A stretch of DNA of 37,918 nucleotides from Anaerolineae bacterium (GTDB lineage: Bacteria > Chloroflexota > Anaerolineae > UBA1429): the NCBI GenBank assembly GCA_007132185.1, contig SLPC01000180.1:1-37918 (forward strand). Reading direction: 5' to 3'. Position 1 is the stretch's first letter. The number at the start of each line of letters is the position of its first letter. The position numbers and the translations under genes are program-made. Shown here in pieces: positions 1 to 8,778 of the stretch. The notes beneath the pieces are model-generated. The model did no database searches. It was not told the DNA's origin and worked only from the letters and a program-made list of their open reading frames with translations.

Positions 1-371
1 TGCGGCGGCTCACGCGTATTGTCAACGGGCTGCGCATCGGCCGCGAGGCCAGCGCCCGCAACCTGGCCACCTATGGCCCCTTTGCGGCCACCGAGCCGCT
101 GCTGATGGCCCTGGTCAAGGCGGGGGCCGACCGCCAGGCCATGCACGAGTTGATCCGCGATCATTGTATGGCCGCCTGGGAGGACATGCAGGCCGGCGAG
201 CCCAACCCGTTGATCGAGCGTCTGGCCACGGACGAGACGGTAAATGCCTACCTATCGCCCGAGAGCGTAGAGCACATCATGGCAGAGGGCGCCGATGCGG
301 GACAGGCGCCGGCGCTGTGCCGGGCCTTTGCCGCCACCGTCCGCCAGAGGGTTTCCAACGAGCTTGCGTAA
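1..371 (+). CDS. purB: Adenylosuccinate lyase, C-terminal part (cut by window start)
   Basis: This is the last ~122 residues of adenylosuccinate lyase, which removes fumarate from SAICAR and from adenylosuccinate in purine synthesis. The frame is open from base 3 to the stop at 369-371. The segment reading RIVNGLRIGREASARNLATY, followed by the helical tail with LIRDHCMAAWEDMQAG, matches the C-terminal helical domain of the fumarase/aspartase superfamily. The signature loop and N-terminal catalytic residues lie outside the window. Its position directly before purC supports the assignment. The upstream boundary is unknown. Confidence 0.85.
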   Translation, partial: RRLTRIVNGLRIGREASARNLATYGPFAATEPLLMALVKAGADRQAMHELIRDHCMAAWEDMQAGEPNPLIERLATDETVNAYLSPESVEHIMAEGADAGQAPALCRAFAATVRQRVSNELA

Positions 372-408
372 AGAACGGTTCCACTAGTCAGAAAGGGAGA
401 ACAGAGAA

Positions 409-1173
409 ATGGCAGAGATCGCATTCGGGGAAAAGCTGGTCGAAGGCAAGACCAAGGTCATCTATGCACATCCAGAGCGCGAGGATGTGGTCTATATGCT
501 GCACAAGGATGGGCTGACAGCCGGGGACGGAGCGCGCCGCAGCGAGCTACCCGGCAAGGGCGAATTGGCCTGCCTGACCACGTCGAATGTCTTTTACTTG
601 CTGGAGCAAGAGGGCGTCCCAACCCATTATATCGGCATGCCCGCCAACAATGTGAACGTGGTATCGCGCTGCACCATGATCCCTATCGAGGTCGTCATGC
701 GCCGCATCGCCACAGGGTCCTATCTCCGGCGCCATCCCGAGGTCGAAGAGGGCACGCGCTTTGAGCCTACCCTCGTCGAGTACTTTTACAAGGACGATGC
801 CGCCCATGACCCTCAGGTCACCGAGGAGCAGATCCAGGAGATGGATCTGGCCAATGCGGAAGAGATCGAGGAGATGGCCCGCGTGGGACGTCAGGTGTTC
901 GAGGTCCTGGAAAAGGCCTGGGCCGAGCAGGATGTGACTCTGGTGGACCTCAAGATCGAGTTTGGGCGCACCGATGAGGACGGCACGCTCGTGGTCGCAG
1001 ACGTCATCGACAATGACTCGTGGCGCATCTGGCCCGGTGGCGACAAGAACCGCATGCTGGACAAACAGGTCTACCGCAACCTGCCCGAGGTCACTGACGA
1101 GGGCCTACGCGAGGTACTGACCAACTATGCTCAGGTGGCCGAGATGACGAACGGGTTTGTCGAGGAAGACTAG
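409..1173 (+). CDS. purC: SAICAR synthetase, animal-like form
   Basis: Phosphoribosylaminoimidazole-succinocarboxamide synthase joins aspartate to CAIR using ATP. The 254-aa protein has the N-terminal nucleotide-binding segment EKLVEGKTKVIY, the substrate motif MIPIEVVMRRIATGSYLRR, and ADVIDNDSWRIWP. The start ATG follows a GGGAG Shine-Dalgarno. The insert after the substrate motif (EYFYKDDAAHDPQVTEEQI) and the DNDSWRIWPGGD block resemble the PurC half of animal PAICS more than the short E. coli PurC. That judgement is from remembered family sequences. The next gene is a class II PurE, which is the other half of animal PAICS, here unfused. Confidence 0.93.
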   Translation: MAEIAFGEKLVEGKTKVIYAHPEREDVVYMLHKDGLTAGDGARRSELPGKGELACLTTSNVFYLLEQEGVPTHYIGMPANNVNVVSRCTMIPIEVVMRRIATGSYLRRHPEVEEGTRFEPTLVEYFYKDDAAHDPQVTEEQIQEMDLANAEEIEEMARVGRQVFEVLEKAWAEQDVTLVDLKIEFGRTDEDGTLVVADVIDNDSWRIWPGGDKNRMLDKQVYRNLPEVTDEGLREVLTNYAQVAEMTNGFVEED

Positions 1174-1219
1174 AGTTCAGCAGCCAGGCGTACAGATTGC
1201 TCGTACGCATCAAGCGTAC

Positions 1220-1248
1220 CTGTCACCCAGCGACAACTGGTGTATAAT
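1220..1248 (+). promoter_or_regulatory. Sigma-70-type promoter in front of purE
   Basis: A perfect TATAAT lies at 1243-1248. A partial -35 match (CTGTCA, 1220-1225) sits 17 nt upstream. The start of purE is about 32 nt beyond the -10, after an AAAGGAG ribosome site. It would let purE and the downstream pur genes be expressed without purBC. Confidence 0.55.
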
Positions 1249-1279
1249 GTAAAGAGGATCTGGTAAAGGAGTTCCTACC

Positions 1280-1762
1280 ATGTCAGCACGCGTTGTCATT
1301 CTCATGGGGTCCAAGAGTGACCTCGACCATGTTGACAAGATTGTTTCGGCCTGCGAGGCCTTTGGCATCGAGACCGAACGCCACATCGCGTCCGCCCACA
1401 AGAGCCCACGTTATCTGCTGGATCTGCTCGACCGAACCGAGGCCGAGGAAGGCCCCATCGTCTATATCACCGTAGCCGGACGGTCCAACGCCCTGAGTGG
1501 CATGGCCGACTCGAGCGTATCGAGCCCGGTGATCGCGTGCCCGCCCTATTCATCGTCCTTTGGTGGCGCCGACATCTTTTCATCGTTGCGCATGCCCGGC
1601 GGCGTCGCTCCCATGGTGGTGCTCGAGCCTGCCGCGGCGGCTCTGGCGGCGGCCAAGATCTTGGCCGTTGCCGATCCCGAGCTCCGCAGACGGGTCAAGG
1701 CGCACCAGCAAGACAATATGCAGCAATTGATCGATGATGATCGCTCCATCAATGAGGAATAA
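1280..1762 (+). CDS. purE: Class II PurE, AIR carboxylase (CO2-dependent)
   Basis: This 160-aa protein is the phosphoribosylaminoimidazole carboxylase catalytic protein. It keeps the N-terminal MGSKSDLDH and SAHKSP motifs. The active-site loop reads ITVAGRSNALSG, and later CPPYSSSFGGADIFSSLRMP, instead of the class I AGGAAHLPGM loop. That loop is the known mark of class II enzymes (vertebrate PAICS, Treponema denticola PurE), which carboxylate AIR directly with CO2. Class I enzymes instead rearrange N5-CAIR made by PurK. No purK is present in the window, which agrees. RBS AAAGGAG precedes the ATG. Confidence 0.93.
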   Translation: MSARVVILMGSKSDLDHVDKIVSACEAFGIETERHIASAHKSPRYLLDLLDRTEAEEGPIVYITVAGRSNALSGMADSSVSSPVIACPPYSSSFGGADIFSSLRMPGGVAPMVVLEPAAAALAAAKILAVADPELRRRVKAHQQDNMQQLIDDDRSINEE

Positions 1763-1792
1763 GTTTCTGTTAGCCACCCTAGTGAGGCTAGT

Positions 1793-3244
1793 ATGACAGA
1801 ACAAATACTCACAACGTTCGACGACAGCCCCAAGGAGGCTTGCGGCGTGTTTGGCATCTTTGCGCGAGACGAGGCCGTAGCTCGTATCACGTTCTTTGGC
1901 CTGTTTGCGCTGCAGCATCGTGGCCAGGAGAGCGCTGGTATCGCTGTAAGCGACGGTTATCGCGCCAAGCTCTATAAGGAAATGGGGCTGGTTGCGCAGG
2001 TGTTCAATGAGGCCAATCTGGCTCCGCTTTCGGGTCACATCGCCATTGGGCACACGCGCTACTCGACGGCAGACTCGGCCCGGCAGGTGAGCGCCGGGCC
2101 CTTTTTGCTCGAGTCAGCCTTGGGTCCTATCGCCCTATCCCACAATGGCAACCTGGTGAACACCAATGAGCTCCGACAGCTGCTCTTTGAGCGCGGCGTG
2201 GGCCTGGCCTCGAGCTGCGATTCAGAGATCATGATCCAGATGCTGGCCGGCGCTCAAGGCAACGACTGGGTAGATCGCATCCGGGAAATGATGATCTCGG
2301 CCTTGGGGGCCTACTCGCTCACCATCATGACCCGCGACACCCTGTACGCAGTGCGCGATCCATGGGGCTTTCGGCCCCTGAGCATTGGCCAGTTCAATGG
2401 CGGTTGGGTGGTGGCCTCGGAATCGTGCGCCCTCGAGACCGTGGGGGCGTATAACGTCCAGGAGGTGCCCCCCGGTACCATCGTCATCATCAACGATGAC
2501 GGAATGCGCATGGTCCAGGGACGCGAGCCGGAACAGTCGCACCTTTGCGTTTTCGAGTACATCTACTTTGCGCGCCCCGACAGCATCATCGACAATCAGC
2601 TGCTGCACGAGGTGCGCCAGGAGCTGGGTCGCCAGCTCGCCCGCGAGTATCCCGTAGAAGCCGACCTGGTGATCGGCATACCGGACTCGGCCACGGCGGC
2701 GGCCATCGGCTATGCGCAGGAATCGGGCATCCCCTATAACGAGGGGCTGATGAAGAACCGCTATATCGGGCGCACGTTCATCCAGCCTGATGATCGGCTG
2801 CGCAAGGCTGGCGTCGCGCTCAAGTTCAATCCTCTCCCCGAGGTACTGGTCGGCAAGAGGGTCATTGTGGTGGACGACTCGATCGTGCGCGGCACCACGA
2901 GCAAGCCCACCGTACAACTGCTGCGGCGCGCCGGGGCCGCCGAGGTGCATCTGCGCATCTCGTCGCCACCCATTCGACACCCGTGCTTTATGGGCGTGGA
3001 CATGGCCACCTATGATGAGCTGATTGCCCACCGCCTCTCTGTGGAGGAAATCGAACGGGAGGTGGATGCGGACTCGCTGGGCTTTTTGAGCCTGGAGGGG
3101 ATGATCGAGGCGCTGCAGCGTCCACTGGGCCGCTTTTGCACCGCTTGCTTTACGGGCGACTATCCCTTTGAGCAAAAGGCAGGGGGGTTCCTGCCCCGTG
3201 AGCAGCAGCGTTGCGAGACAGTAGAAAGGCAGCAGGTGAGGTGA
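1793..3244 (+). CDS. purF: Amidophosphoribosyltransferase (PRPP amidotransferase)
   Basis: This enzyme makes phosphoribosylamine from PRPP and glutamine, the committed step of purine synthesis. The 483-aa protein starts with a short propeptide before CGVFGIF, so Cys17 should become the N-terminal nucleophile of the Ntn glutaminase domain. The C-terminal phosphoribosyltransferase domain carries the PRPP loop VIVVDDSIVRGTTS. Cysteines near 252, 398, 449 and 452 (the last two in CTAC) match the four [4Fe-4S] ligands of the Bacillus-type enzyme. The stop overlaps the purD GTG start by four bases, implying translational coupling. Confidence 0.95.
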   Translation: MTEQILTTFDDSPKEACGVFGIFARDEAVARITFFGLFALQHRGQESAGIAVSDGYRAKLYKEMGLVAQVFNEANLAPLSGHIAIGHTRYSTADSARQVSAGPFLLESALGPIALSHNGNLVNTNELRQLLFERGVGLASSCDSEIMIQMLAGAQGNDWVDRIREMMISALGAYSLTIMTRDTLYAVRDPWGFRPLSIGQFNGGWVVASESCALETVGAYNVQEVPPGTIVIINDDGMRMVQGREPEQSHLCVFEYIYFARPDSIIDNQLLHEVRQELGRQLAREYPVEADLVIGIPDSATAAAIGYAQESGIPYNEGLMKNRYIGRTFIQPDDRLRKAGVALKFNPLPEVLVGKRVIVVDDSIVRGTTSKPTVQLLRRAGAAEVHLRISSPPIRHPCFMGVDMATYDELIAHRLSVEEIEREVDADSLGFLSLEGMIEALQRPLGRFCTACFTGDYPFEQKAGGFLPREQQRCETVERQQVR

Positions 3245-4518
3245 AACTACTCGTCGTCGGATCGGGAGGGCGGGAGCATGCGTTGGTCTGGGCGCTGGAT
3301 CGATCGCCGCAAGAGACCGAGCTATTCGTAGCGCCGGGCAATGGCGGCACCGCAGCCCTGGCCACCAACGTCCCCATCAAGGCGGAGGATGTGGATGGCA
3401 TCGTGACCTTTGCTCGTAAAGAGGGCATCGACATGGTAGTCGTGGGGCCTGAAGCGCCCCTGGCCGCCGGCCTCGTAGACGAGCTCAATGCCGTAGGCGT
3501 GCCAGCCTTTGGCCCAACGGCGATGGCATCGCGCATCGAGTCATCCAAATCGTTCAGCAAGCGTTTCATGCGCGAACATGGCATCCCGACTGGCGACTTT
3601 GCCTCGTTCACCGACTATGCCTCAGCCCGCTCCTACCTGGAGGCGCACCCCGCACCCATCGTGGTCAAGGCGGACGGCCTCGCCGCGGGCAAAGGCGTGC
3701 TCGTTTGTGAGACCGACGAAGAGGCCCAGGATGCCTTGCGCGCCATCATGGTGGAGCATCGTTTTGGGGCGGCGGGAGACCGCGTCATCATCGAAGAGTT
3801 CCTCACCGGCCAGGAGGTATCGGTGCTGGCCTTTGTCGATGGCAAACGTGTCCAACCTATGATCCTCTCACAGGATCACAAGGCCGCCTATGATGGCGAC
3901 CGCGGGCCCAACACCGGCGGTATGGGGTGCTATGCCCCGGCCAAGGTTCTGAGCCAACCGATGCTCCAACGCGTCGTCGACCAGGTGCTACAACCGGTTG
4001 TGGACGGCCTGCGCGAAATGGGCGCTCCCTACGTCGGCGTGCTCTATGCTGGGCTGATGGTAGAGAACGACCACTTTTCGGTGCTCGAGTTCAACTGCCG
4101 CTTTGGCGATCCCGAGGCTCAGGTGATCCTACCCCTGCTCGAAACCGACCTGCTGGCCGTGCTCGGGGCCTGCGTCAACGGCGAGCTCGGCCAGATCGCC
4201 TTGCGCTGGATCGATCAGACCGCCGTGTGCGTCGTGATGGCCTCGGGCGATTACCCGGGTGACTATGAAATCGGGTTCGAGATCGAAGGCCTGAACAGGC
4301 TGGCCAACATGGAAGATGTCTATGCATTTCACGCCGGCACCCTGCTGGATCAGGGGCGCGTCATCACCGATGGCGGGCGCGTGCTGGGCGTGACGGCGTG
4401 GGCCGACGATCTGGCACAGGCCATGGATCGCGCCTACGAGGCGGTAGACCAGATCCACTGGCCCGGCGCATTCTATCGCCAAGATATAGGGGCCAAGGGC
4501 CTGGTCAAGGAGGCGTAA
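3241..4518 (+). CDS. purD: Phosphoribosylamine-glycine ligase (GAR synthetase)
   Basis: This ATP-grasp ligase joins glycine to phosphoribosylamine. I take the GTG at 3241 as the start because the protein then opens with VKLLVVGSGGREHALVWAL, the standard PurD N-terminus. A longer TTG start at 3211 would add ten unmatched residues inside purF. Visible motifs are VVGPEAPLAAGLVDEL, the ATP-grasp VVKADGLAAGKGV, GPNTGGMG, and the metal-binding VLEFNCRFGDPE. The length of 425 aa is normal. It overlaps purF by 4 nt and purM by 1 nt. Confidence 0.95.
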   Translation: MKLLVVGSGGREHALVWALDRSPQETELFVAPGNGGTAALATNVPIKAEDVDGIVTFARKEGIDMVVVGPEAPLAAGLVDELNAVGVPAFGPTAMASRIESSKSFSKRFMREHGIPTGDFASFTDYASARSYLEAHPAPIVVKADGLAAGKGVLVCETDEEAQDALRAIMVEHRFGAAGDRVIIEEFLTGQEVSVLAFVDGKRVQPMILSQDHKAAYDGDRGPNTGGMGCYAPAKVLSQPMLQRVVDQVLQPVVDGLREMGAPYVGVLYAGLMVENDHFSVLEFNCRFGDPEAQVILPLLETDLLAVLGACVNGELGQIALRWIDQTAVCVVMASGDYPGDYEIGFEIEGLNRLANMEDVYAFHAGTLLDQGRVITDGGRVLGVTAWADDLAQAMDRAYEAVDQIHWPGAFYRQDIGAKGLVKEA

Positions 4519-5540
4519 TGACCGAGAGCGCCTATGCCCGTTCAGGGGTCAACATCGATGCCGGCAATCGCGCTGTGGAGCTCATGAGCGCGGCCGTCCG
4601 TTCCACCTATGGTCCCGAGGTCCTCCTCGGGATCGGCTCTTTTGGCGGCCTGTTTGATGGCAGGCGCCTGCAGCAGATGGCCCACCCCGTACTGGTGGCC
4701 TCTACCGATGGTGTCGGCACCAAGACGGTGATCTCGGGGGCCATCGGGCAGTACGAGAGCCTCGGGCGTGACATTGTCAATCACTGCATCAACGACATCC
4801 TCGTGCAGGGGGCCGAGCCCCTCTTTTTCCTGGACTATGTGGCGGCGCCCGCGCTGGATCCGCAGGTAATTGCCGATGTGGTGAGCGGTGTGGCGGCGGC
4901 CTGTCGCGAGGCCGACTGCGCCCTTTTGGGCGGCGAGACCGCCGAGATGCCCGGCGTCTATGCGCCCGGGCAGATGGACATTGCCGGCACCATCGTCGGC
5001 GTCGTCGAGCGGGACGCCATCATCGATGGCAGCCGCATTACCGGCGGCGACAAGCTCCTCGGCCTGCGCTCCCATGGCCTGCACACCAACGGCTATTCTC
5101 TGGTGCGCAGCCTCTTTGGCCCTGACAGTTATGACAAGCACGCTGATCGACTGGGACGCCCCCTGGCCGAGGCCTTGGCCGAGCCGCACCGCTCCTATCT
5201 GCCCCTGGTGCGCGCCCTCCGGTCGGTGACCGATATCAAGGGCCTGGCGCATCTCACCGGCGGGGCGTTCCTCGAAAATATCCCCCGCATCCTACCCGAG
5301 GGCCTGGGCGCCGTGGTGGACACGGGCGCCTGGGAGGTCCCCCCGCTCTTTCAGCTCATTCAGGAGACGGGCGAGATCACCCGCGACGAGATGCACCGCG
5401 TATTCAACATGGGCATCGGGATGGTCGTGATCGTAGCGGCGGAGGATGTGGACGCGGTGCAGGCCGCGCTGGACGAGCCGGCGCCGGTCATCGGCGAGGT
5501 GGTAGCCCATCAGGGCGGCGAGCGGATCAGGCTGGCATGA
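4518..5540 (+). CDS. purM: Phosphoribosylformylglycinamidine cyclo-ligase (AIR synthetase)
   Basis: This enzyme closes the imidazole ring of FGAM with ATP to give AIR. The 340-aa protein has YARSGVNIDAGN, the glycine-rich VASTDGVGTKT and VNHCINDILVQGAEPLFFLD in the N-terminal half. The C-terminal half has LLGGETAEMPGVY and LRSHGLHTNGYSLVR. The ATG overlaps the purD stop (TAATG) and has AGGAGG just upstream. A longer reading frame extends from 4398 but lies inside purD and is not family-like. Confidence 0.95.
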   Translation: MTESAYARSGVNIDAGNRAVELMSAAVRSTYGPEVLLGIGSFGGLFDGRRLQQMAHPVLVASTDGVGTKTVISGAIGQYESLGRDIVNHCINDILVQGAEPLFFLDYVAAPALDPQVIADVVSGVAAACREADCALLGGETAEMPGVYAPGQMDIAGTIVGVVERDAIIDGSRITGGDKLLGLRSHGLHTNGYSLVRSLFGPDSYDKHADRLGRPLAEALAEPHRSYLPLVRALRSVTDIKGLAHLTGGAFLENIPRILPEGLGAVVDTGAWEVPPLFQLIQETGEITRDEMHRVFNMGIGMVVIVAAEDVDAVQAALDEPAPVIGEVVAHQGGERIRLA

Positions 5541-6157
5541 ACTATCTGGCCGTCTTGATCTCGGGCAGCGGCACCAACCTGCAGGCCATCATCGATGCCA
5601 TCGAGTCGGGCCGCCTGCCCGATACGCAGATCTCGGTGGTGGTATCGAATCGCAAGGCGGCCTATGGCTTGGAGCGCGCCAGGCGCCATGGCATCCCCAC
5701 CATCTATCACCCGTTTCTTCCCTATCGCAAGGCAGGGCGCACTCGCGAAGAGTACGACACCGATCTGGCCGAGATGCTCTCGGACTATCCCATCGACTTG
5801 GTGGTGCTGGCCGGCTGGATGCACATCTTTACCATGGAGTTCCTGCGCCACTATTGCCGCATCCTGAACATTCACCCTGCCCTACCCGGCGCCTTTCCCG
5901 GCATGCACGCCATCGAGGAAGCATACGAGGCTTACCAGCGCGGGGAGATCAGCGAGACGGGGGTCATGATCCATTGGGCGCCCGACGAGGCGGTGGATGC
6001 CGGGCCCGTGGCGGCCTGCGAGCGGGTACCAATCTACCCCGATGACACCCTGGAGAGCCTGGAAGAGCGCATCCATGCCGTCGAGCACGACCTCTACGTG
6101 CGCACCATCGCCGAGGTCTTGGGCGTCCCCCTCAAGCCCGAGACCGAACAGTCCTAA
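5537..6157 (+). CDS. purN: Phosphoribosylglycinamide formyltransferase
   Basis: This enzyme transfers a formyl group from 10-formyl-THF to GAR. The 206-aa protein opens with LAVLISGSGTNLQAII. It has the catalytic Asn/His region ILNIHPALPGAFPG, then TGVMIHWAPDEAVDAGP, where the His and Asp complete the active site. The LPGAFPGMHAIEEAY..TGVMIH stretch recalls fungal Ade8 more than E. coli PurN (from memory). It starts in an ATGA overlap with purM and ends the cluster. No clear terminator separates it from the convergent gene that follows. Confidence 0.93.
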   Translation: MNYLAVLISGSGTNLQAIIDAIESGRLPDTQISVVVSNRKAAYGLERARRHGIPTIYHPFLPYRKAGRTREEYDTDLAEMLSDYPIDLVVLAGWMHIFTMEFLRHYCRILNIHPALPGAFPGMHAIEEAYEAYQRGEISETGVMIHWAPDEAVDAGPVAACERVPIYPDDTLESLEERIHAVEHDLYVRTIAEVLGVPLKPETEQS

Positions 6158-6186
6158 TAGGGCTGCGGGCCCATGGGGCGCGGGGC

Positions 6187-6906
6187 TCAGTTCCAGTTGC
6201 CCGACTGGGCAATAATCACCGAATGCAGCGCCGAGGTACACTCGGGACAAAAAGGCCATCCCATGCCCGCCTCGTCGTCGATATACGCCAGCAACTGCGC
6301 CACGGTCTGAGGGTGGCGCATGGCGCAGCGGTTGGTGCAGTGCATCTCCAGGCCCCGCCGCCGAACCCTCTCTTTGCGGCCGAATGGCGGAATAGCCAAT
6401 ATATGCCCCAGATGATGGTATACCAGGCGGGTGAGCGCTCGCGCCCGCGCCAAGTCCTCTGCCAGCAGGCGCAAGCGGAACACCGACATGACCGCCGCCT
6501 GCCCAGGATAGCTGGTCCCCAGGCTGTAGTGATCGGGGCGCTGGCGGGCCATGGGGGCAGGGAAATCGGTCAGGTCCTCATCCAGCAGGGTCAGATCCAG
6601 GTGAGGCGCGGTCTCTTGCCAGGGGGCGCGCCTTACCAGCTCCAGGTAGACCGGGGCGATCACGCGCCGCAGCTCGCGATCATAGGACGAGTCCACATAC
6701 CACTGGGTGCCCCAGTGGGGCTCGCGCCCGGCGATGGCGGGAATCTCCCAGTTGCCAAAGGTCTCGACGCGGATAGGTGGATCGAAAAAGGAATCGGGGT
6801 GACGAAAAAAGAGCCAGTGCAATATCTGATGCACGGCCCGGCTGAAAACCTCGGACTCCCAGTCTGTAACGCCTGCAGACCAGGTGAGAGAGATCGATAT
6901 CGTCAT
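6187..6906 (-). CDS. Archaemetzincin-like protein with altered zinc motif
   Basis: This is a 239-aa protein from ATG 6906 with AAGG a few bases upstream. An upstream in-frame extension to 6999 has no ribosome site. The C-terminal third has the layout of M54 archaemetzincins: an HxxxH helix (HHLGH, residues 164-168), then MHCTNRCAM (189-196), then FCPEC (219-223). The last two correspond to the family's HC-x4-C-x-M and FCxxC metal sites. The HExxH glutamate is His165 here, and about 20 residues separate HHLGH from the third His, longer than the usual HExxHxxGxxHC. It may be a non-proteolytic or altered metalloprotein. Family membership is inferred from the motif pattern only. Confidence 0.6.
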   Translation of the reverse strand: MTISISLTWSAGVTDWESEVFSRAVHQILHWLFFRHPDSFFDPPIRVETFGNWEIPAIAGREPHWGTQWYVDSSYDRELRRVIAPVYLELVRRAPWQETAPHLDLTLLDEDLTDFPAPMARQRPDHYSLGTSYPGQAAVMSVFRLRLLAEDLARARALTRLVYHHLGHILAIPPFGRKERVRRRGLEMHCTNRCAMRHPQTVAQLLAYIDDEAGMGWPFCPECTSALHSVIIAQSGNWN

Positions 6907-7016
6907 AATATACCTTATGTAATACAATAATGAGCCGCCCAATCGGCGGGTGTGCGGGAGATTATGCCATGGCCGGCCCGATGTCGCAAGCTGGCACAAG
7001 GCGCATAGACGCCCAG

Positions 7017-7045
7017 TTGACCCACTGCCGGGGTTGCGCTATAAA
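7017..7045 (+). promoter_or_regulatory. Sigma-70 promoter for the gamma-glutamyltransferase operon
   Basis: TTGACC (7017-7022), a 17-nt spacer and TATAAA (7040-7045) form a near-consensus promoter. The predicted transcript starts near 7052, about 110 nt before the first gene. The 6907-7163 gap also contains the upstream region of the divergent archaemetzincin-like gene. Confidence 0.7.
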
Positions 7046-7163
7046 AAGGCCGTTCCCTGCGTGCCGCAGGACCCAGGCCCGCCTGCTGTAGACGAGCCGA
7101 TCTTGCATCCCTGCCACATTCAGATATCTTGACATGGGTTATTCTACTGTATCAGGAGCAAAC

Positions 7164-8756
7164 ATGCATCAAACCAGTGCTGCACGACGATCGGTAGTGG
7201 CCGGCTTTAATGGAGCGGTGGCAACCAGCCAGCCACTGGCGGCCCAGGCCGGGTTGCGCATGCTTATGGACGGGGGCAATGCGGTGGATGCGGCAATCGC
7301 GGCCGCCGCGGCGCTCAATGTCGTAGAGCCAGGCAGCACGGGCATGGGTGGCGACGCCTTTGCCCTGGTATACTGGGCCAAGGACCGCCAGGTCTATGCC
7401 CTCAACGCCAGTGGTCGCGCGCCCTATGCCGCCACCCGCGAGTACTTTGACGGGCGAGGGATGTCTTCCATGCCGCCGCGCGGTATTCTGGCGGTGACTG
7501 TGCCGGGGGCCCCGGCAGGCTGGCACGATCTAGCATTGCGCTTTGGCGTCCTGGGACTGAATCACCTGCTTGAGCCCGCCATCGCCTATGCCGAGCAGGG
7601 CTTTCCCGTCTCGGAGCGCATCGCCACGGGGTGGGAGCGTGCGGCACACATCTTGCGGCAGAACAGCGAAACGGCGCGAGTGTTCCTGCAGGGGGGGCGC
7701 GCGCCTCGTGCGGGCGTGCGTTTCACCAACCCCGATCTGGCCAAGAGCCTGCGTCTGCTGGCTGACCAGGGCCTCGACGCATTCTACCGCGGCTCTATCG
7801 CCGAGGCCATCGTCAGAACTTCGGACCGCATGGGGGGCTTGCTGACGATGCAGGACCTGGCCGATCACCGCTCGACCTGGGTAGAGCCGATTCACACCGA
7901 CTATCGTGACTATCGCATCTATCAGTGCCCCCCGCCGGGGCAGGGCATCTCGGCCCTCATGGCGCTCAACATCCTCAGGGGCTACCCCCTGGTGTCCATG
8001 GGCTTTGACAGCGTCGACACCCTGCATGTCAAGATGGAGGCGATCAAGCTGGCCATGACCGACTCGGCACGCTATGTGGCCGACCCCGACAAGGCCCAGG
8101 TCCCTGTAGCCGGTCTGCTCTCGGACAGCTATGCCGAGCAGCGCCGCTCCCAGATCCGCATGGACAAGGCCATCGCCCTGCCGCGTCCCGGGTCACCGCC
8201 CCTTCATTCGGACACCGTCTATGTGTCGGCGGTGGACGGAGAGGGCAACGCCTGCTCCTTTATCAACAGCCTCTATATGGCCTTTGGCTCGAGTATCACA
8301 GTCGAGGGCACGGGAATCCTGCTGCAGAACCGCGGCGCGAATTTCAACCTGAATGCCAGCCACCCCAACTGCATTGCGCCGCACAAGCGCCCATTTCACA
8401 CGATCATTCCTGCCATGGTGACCCATCAGGGCGATCTGTCCATCTGCTATGGCGTCATGGGTGGCTTTGTGCAGCCTCAGGGCCATGTCCAGGTGCTGAC
8501 CAATATCGTGGACCATGGCATGAGCCCCCAGGAAGCGCTGGATGCGCCCCGCTTTGCCTTTCAGCATAGCAACATCTATCACCTGGAGCCTTATTTCCCG
8601 CCCAAGGTATACTCCTACCTGCGCGAGCGCGGCCACTCGATCCCCAATGTCGAGGGCTATTTCGGGGGCGGACAGGTGATCATGATCGATCCCGATAGCG
8701 GCGCGCTTCTGGCCGGGTCCGAGCCTCGCAATGACGGAGCGGCCGTCGCATTCTAG
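7164..8756 (+). CDS. Gamma-glutamyltransferase family Ntn hydrolase
   Basis: This protein belongs to the family that hydrolyses or transfers gamma-glutamyl groups after autocleavage at an internal Thr. I prefer the ATG at 7164 (AGGAG upstream) over 7134. The 530-aa protein has the large-subunit motif GGNAVDAAIAAAAALNVVEP followed by GMGGDAF. The small subunit begins at Thr351 in DTVYVSAVDGEGNACS, followed by GILLQNRGANF. No signal peptide is visible, so it is probably cytoplasmic. Related enzymes of other specificity exist in the family (for example oxamate amidohydrolase HpxW and acylases), so the substrate is open. It is the first gene of a five-gene run. Confidence 0.88.
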   Translation: MHQTSAARRSVVAGFNGAVATSQPLAAQAGLRMLMDGGNAVDAAIAAAAALNVVEPGSTGMGGDAFALVYWAKDRQVYALNASGRAPYAATREYFDGRGMSSMPPRGILAVTVPGAPAGWHDLALRFGVLGLNHLLEPAIAYAEQGFPVSERIATGWERAAHILRQNSETARVFLQGGRAPRAGVRFTNPDLAKSLRLLADQGLDAFYRGSIAEAIVRTSDRMGGLLTMQDLADHRSTWVEPIHTDYRDYRIYQCPPPGQGISALMALNILRGYPLVSMGFDSVDTLHVKMEAIKLAMTDSARYVADPDKAQVPVAGLLSDSYAEQRRSQIRMDKAIALPRPGSPPLHSDTVYVSAVDGEGNACSFINSLYMAFGSSITVEGTGILLQNRGANFNLNASHPNCIAPHKRPFHTIIPAMVTHQGDLSICYGVMGGFVQPQGHVQVLTNIVDHGMSPQEALDAPRFAFQHSNIYHLEPYFPPKVYSYLRERGHSIPNVEGYFGGGQVIMIDPDSGALLAGSEPRNDGAAVAF

Positions 8757-8778
8757 GTCCAGTCACAAGGAGAGCGAG

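Noticed and set aside
2222-3175. Long open frame of 317 codons on the - strand
   Set aside because: It is fully inside purF, which has every family motif. High GC keeps the opposite frame open. No recognisable protein features.
4542-5252. 236-codon frame on the - strand
   Set aside because: It is the antisense shadow of purM and has low-complexity His/Gly/Ala composition typical of a reverse frame.
6223-6930. 235-codon frame on the + strand
   Set aside because: It is opposite the archaemetzincin-like gene, which has a ribosome site and a metal-motif pattern. The + frame has no family features.
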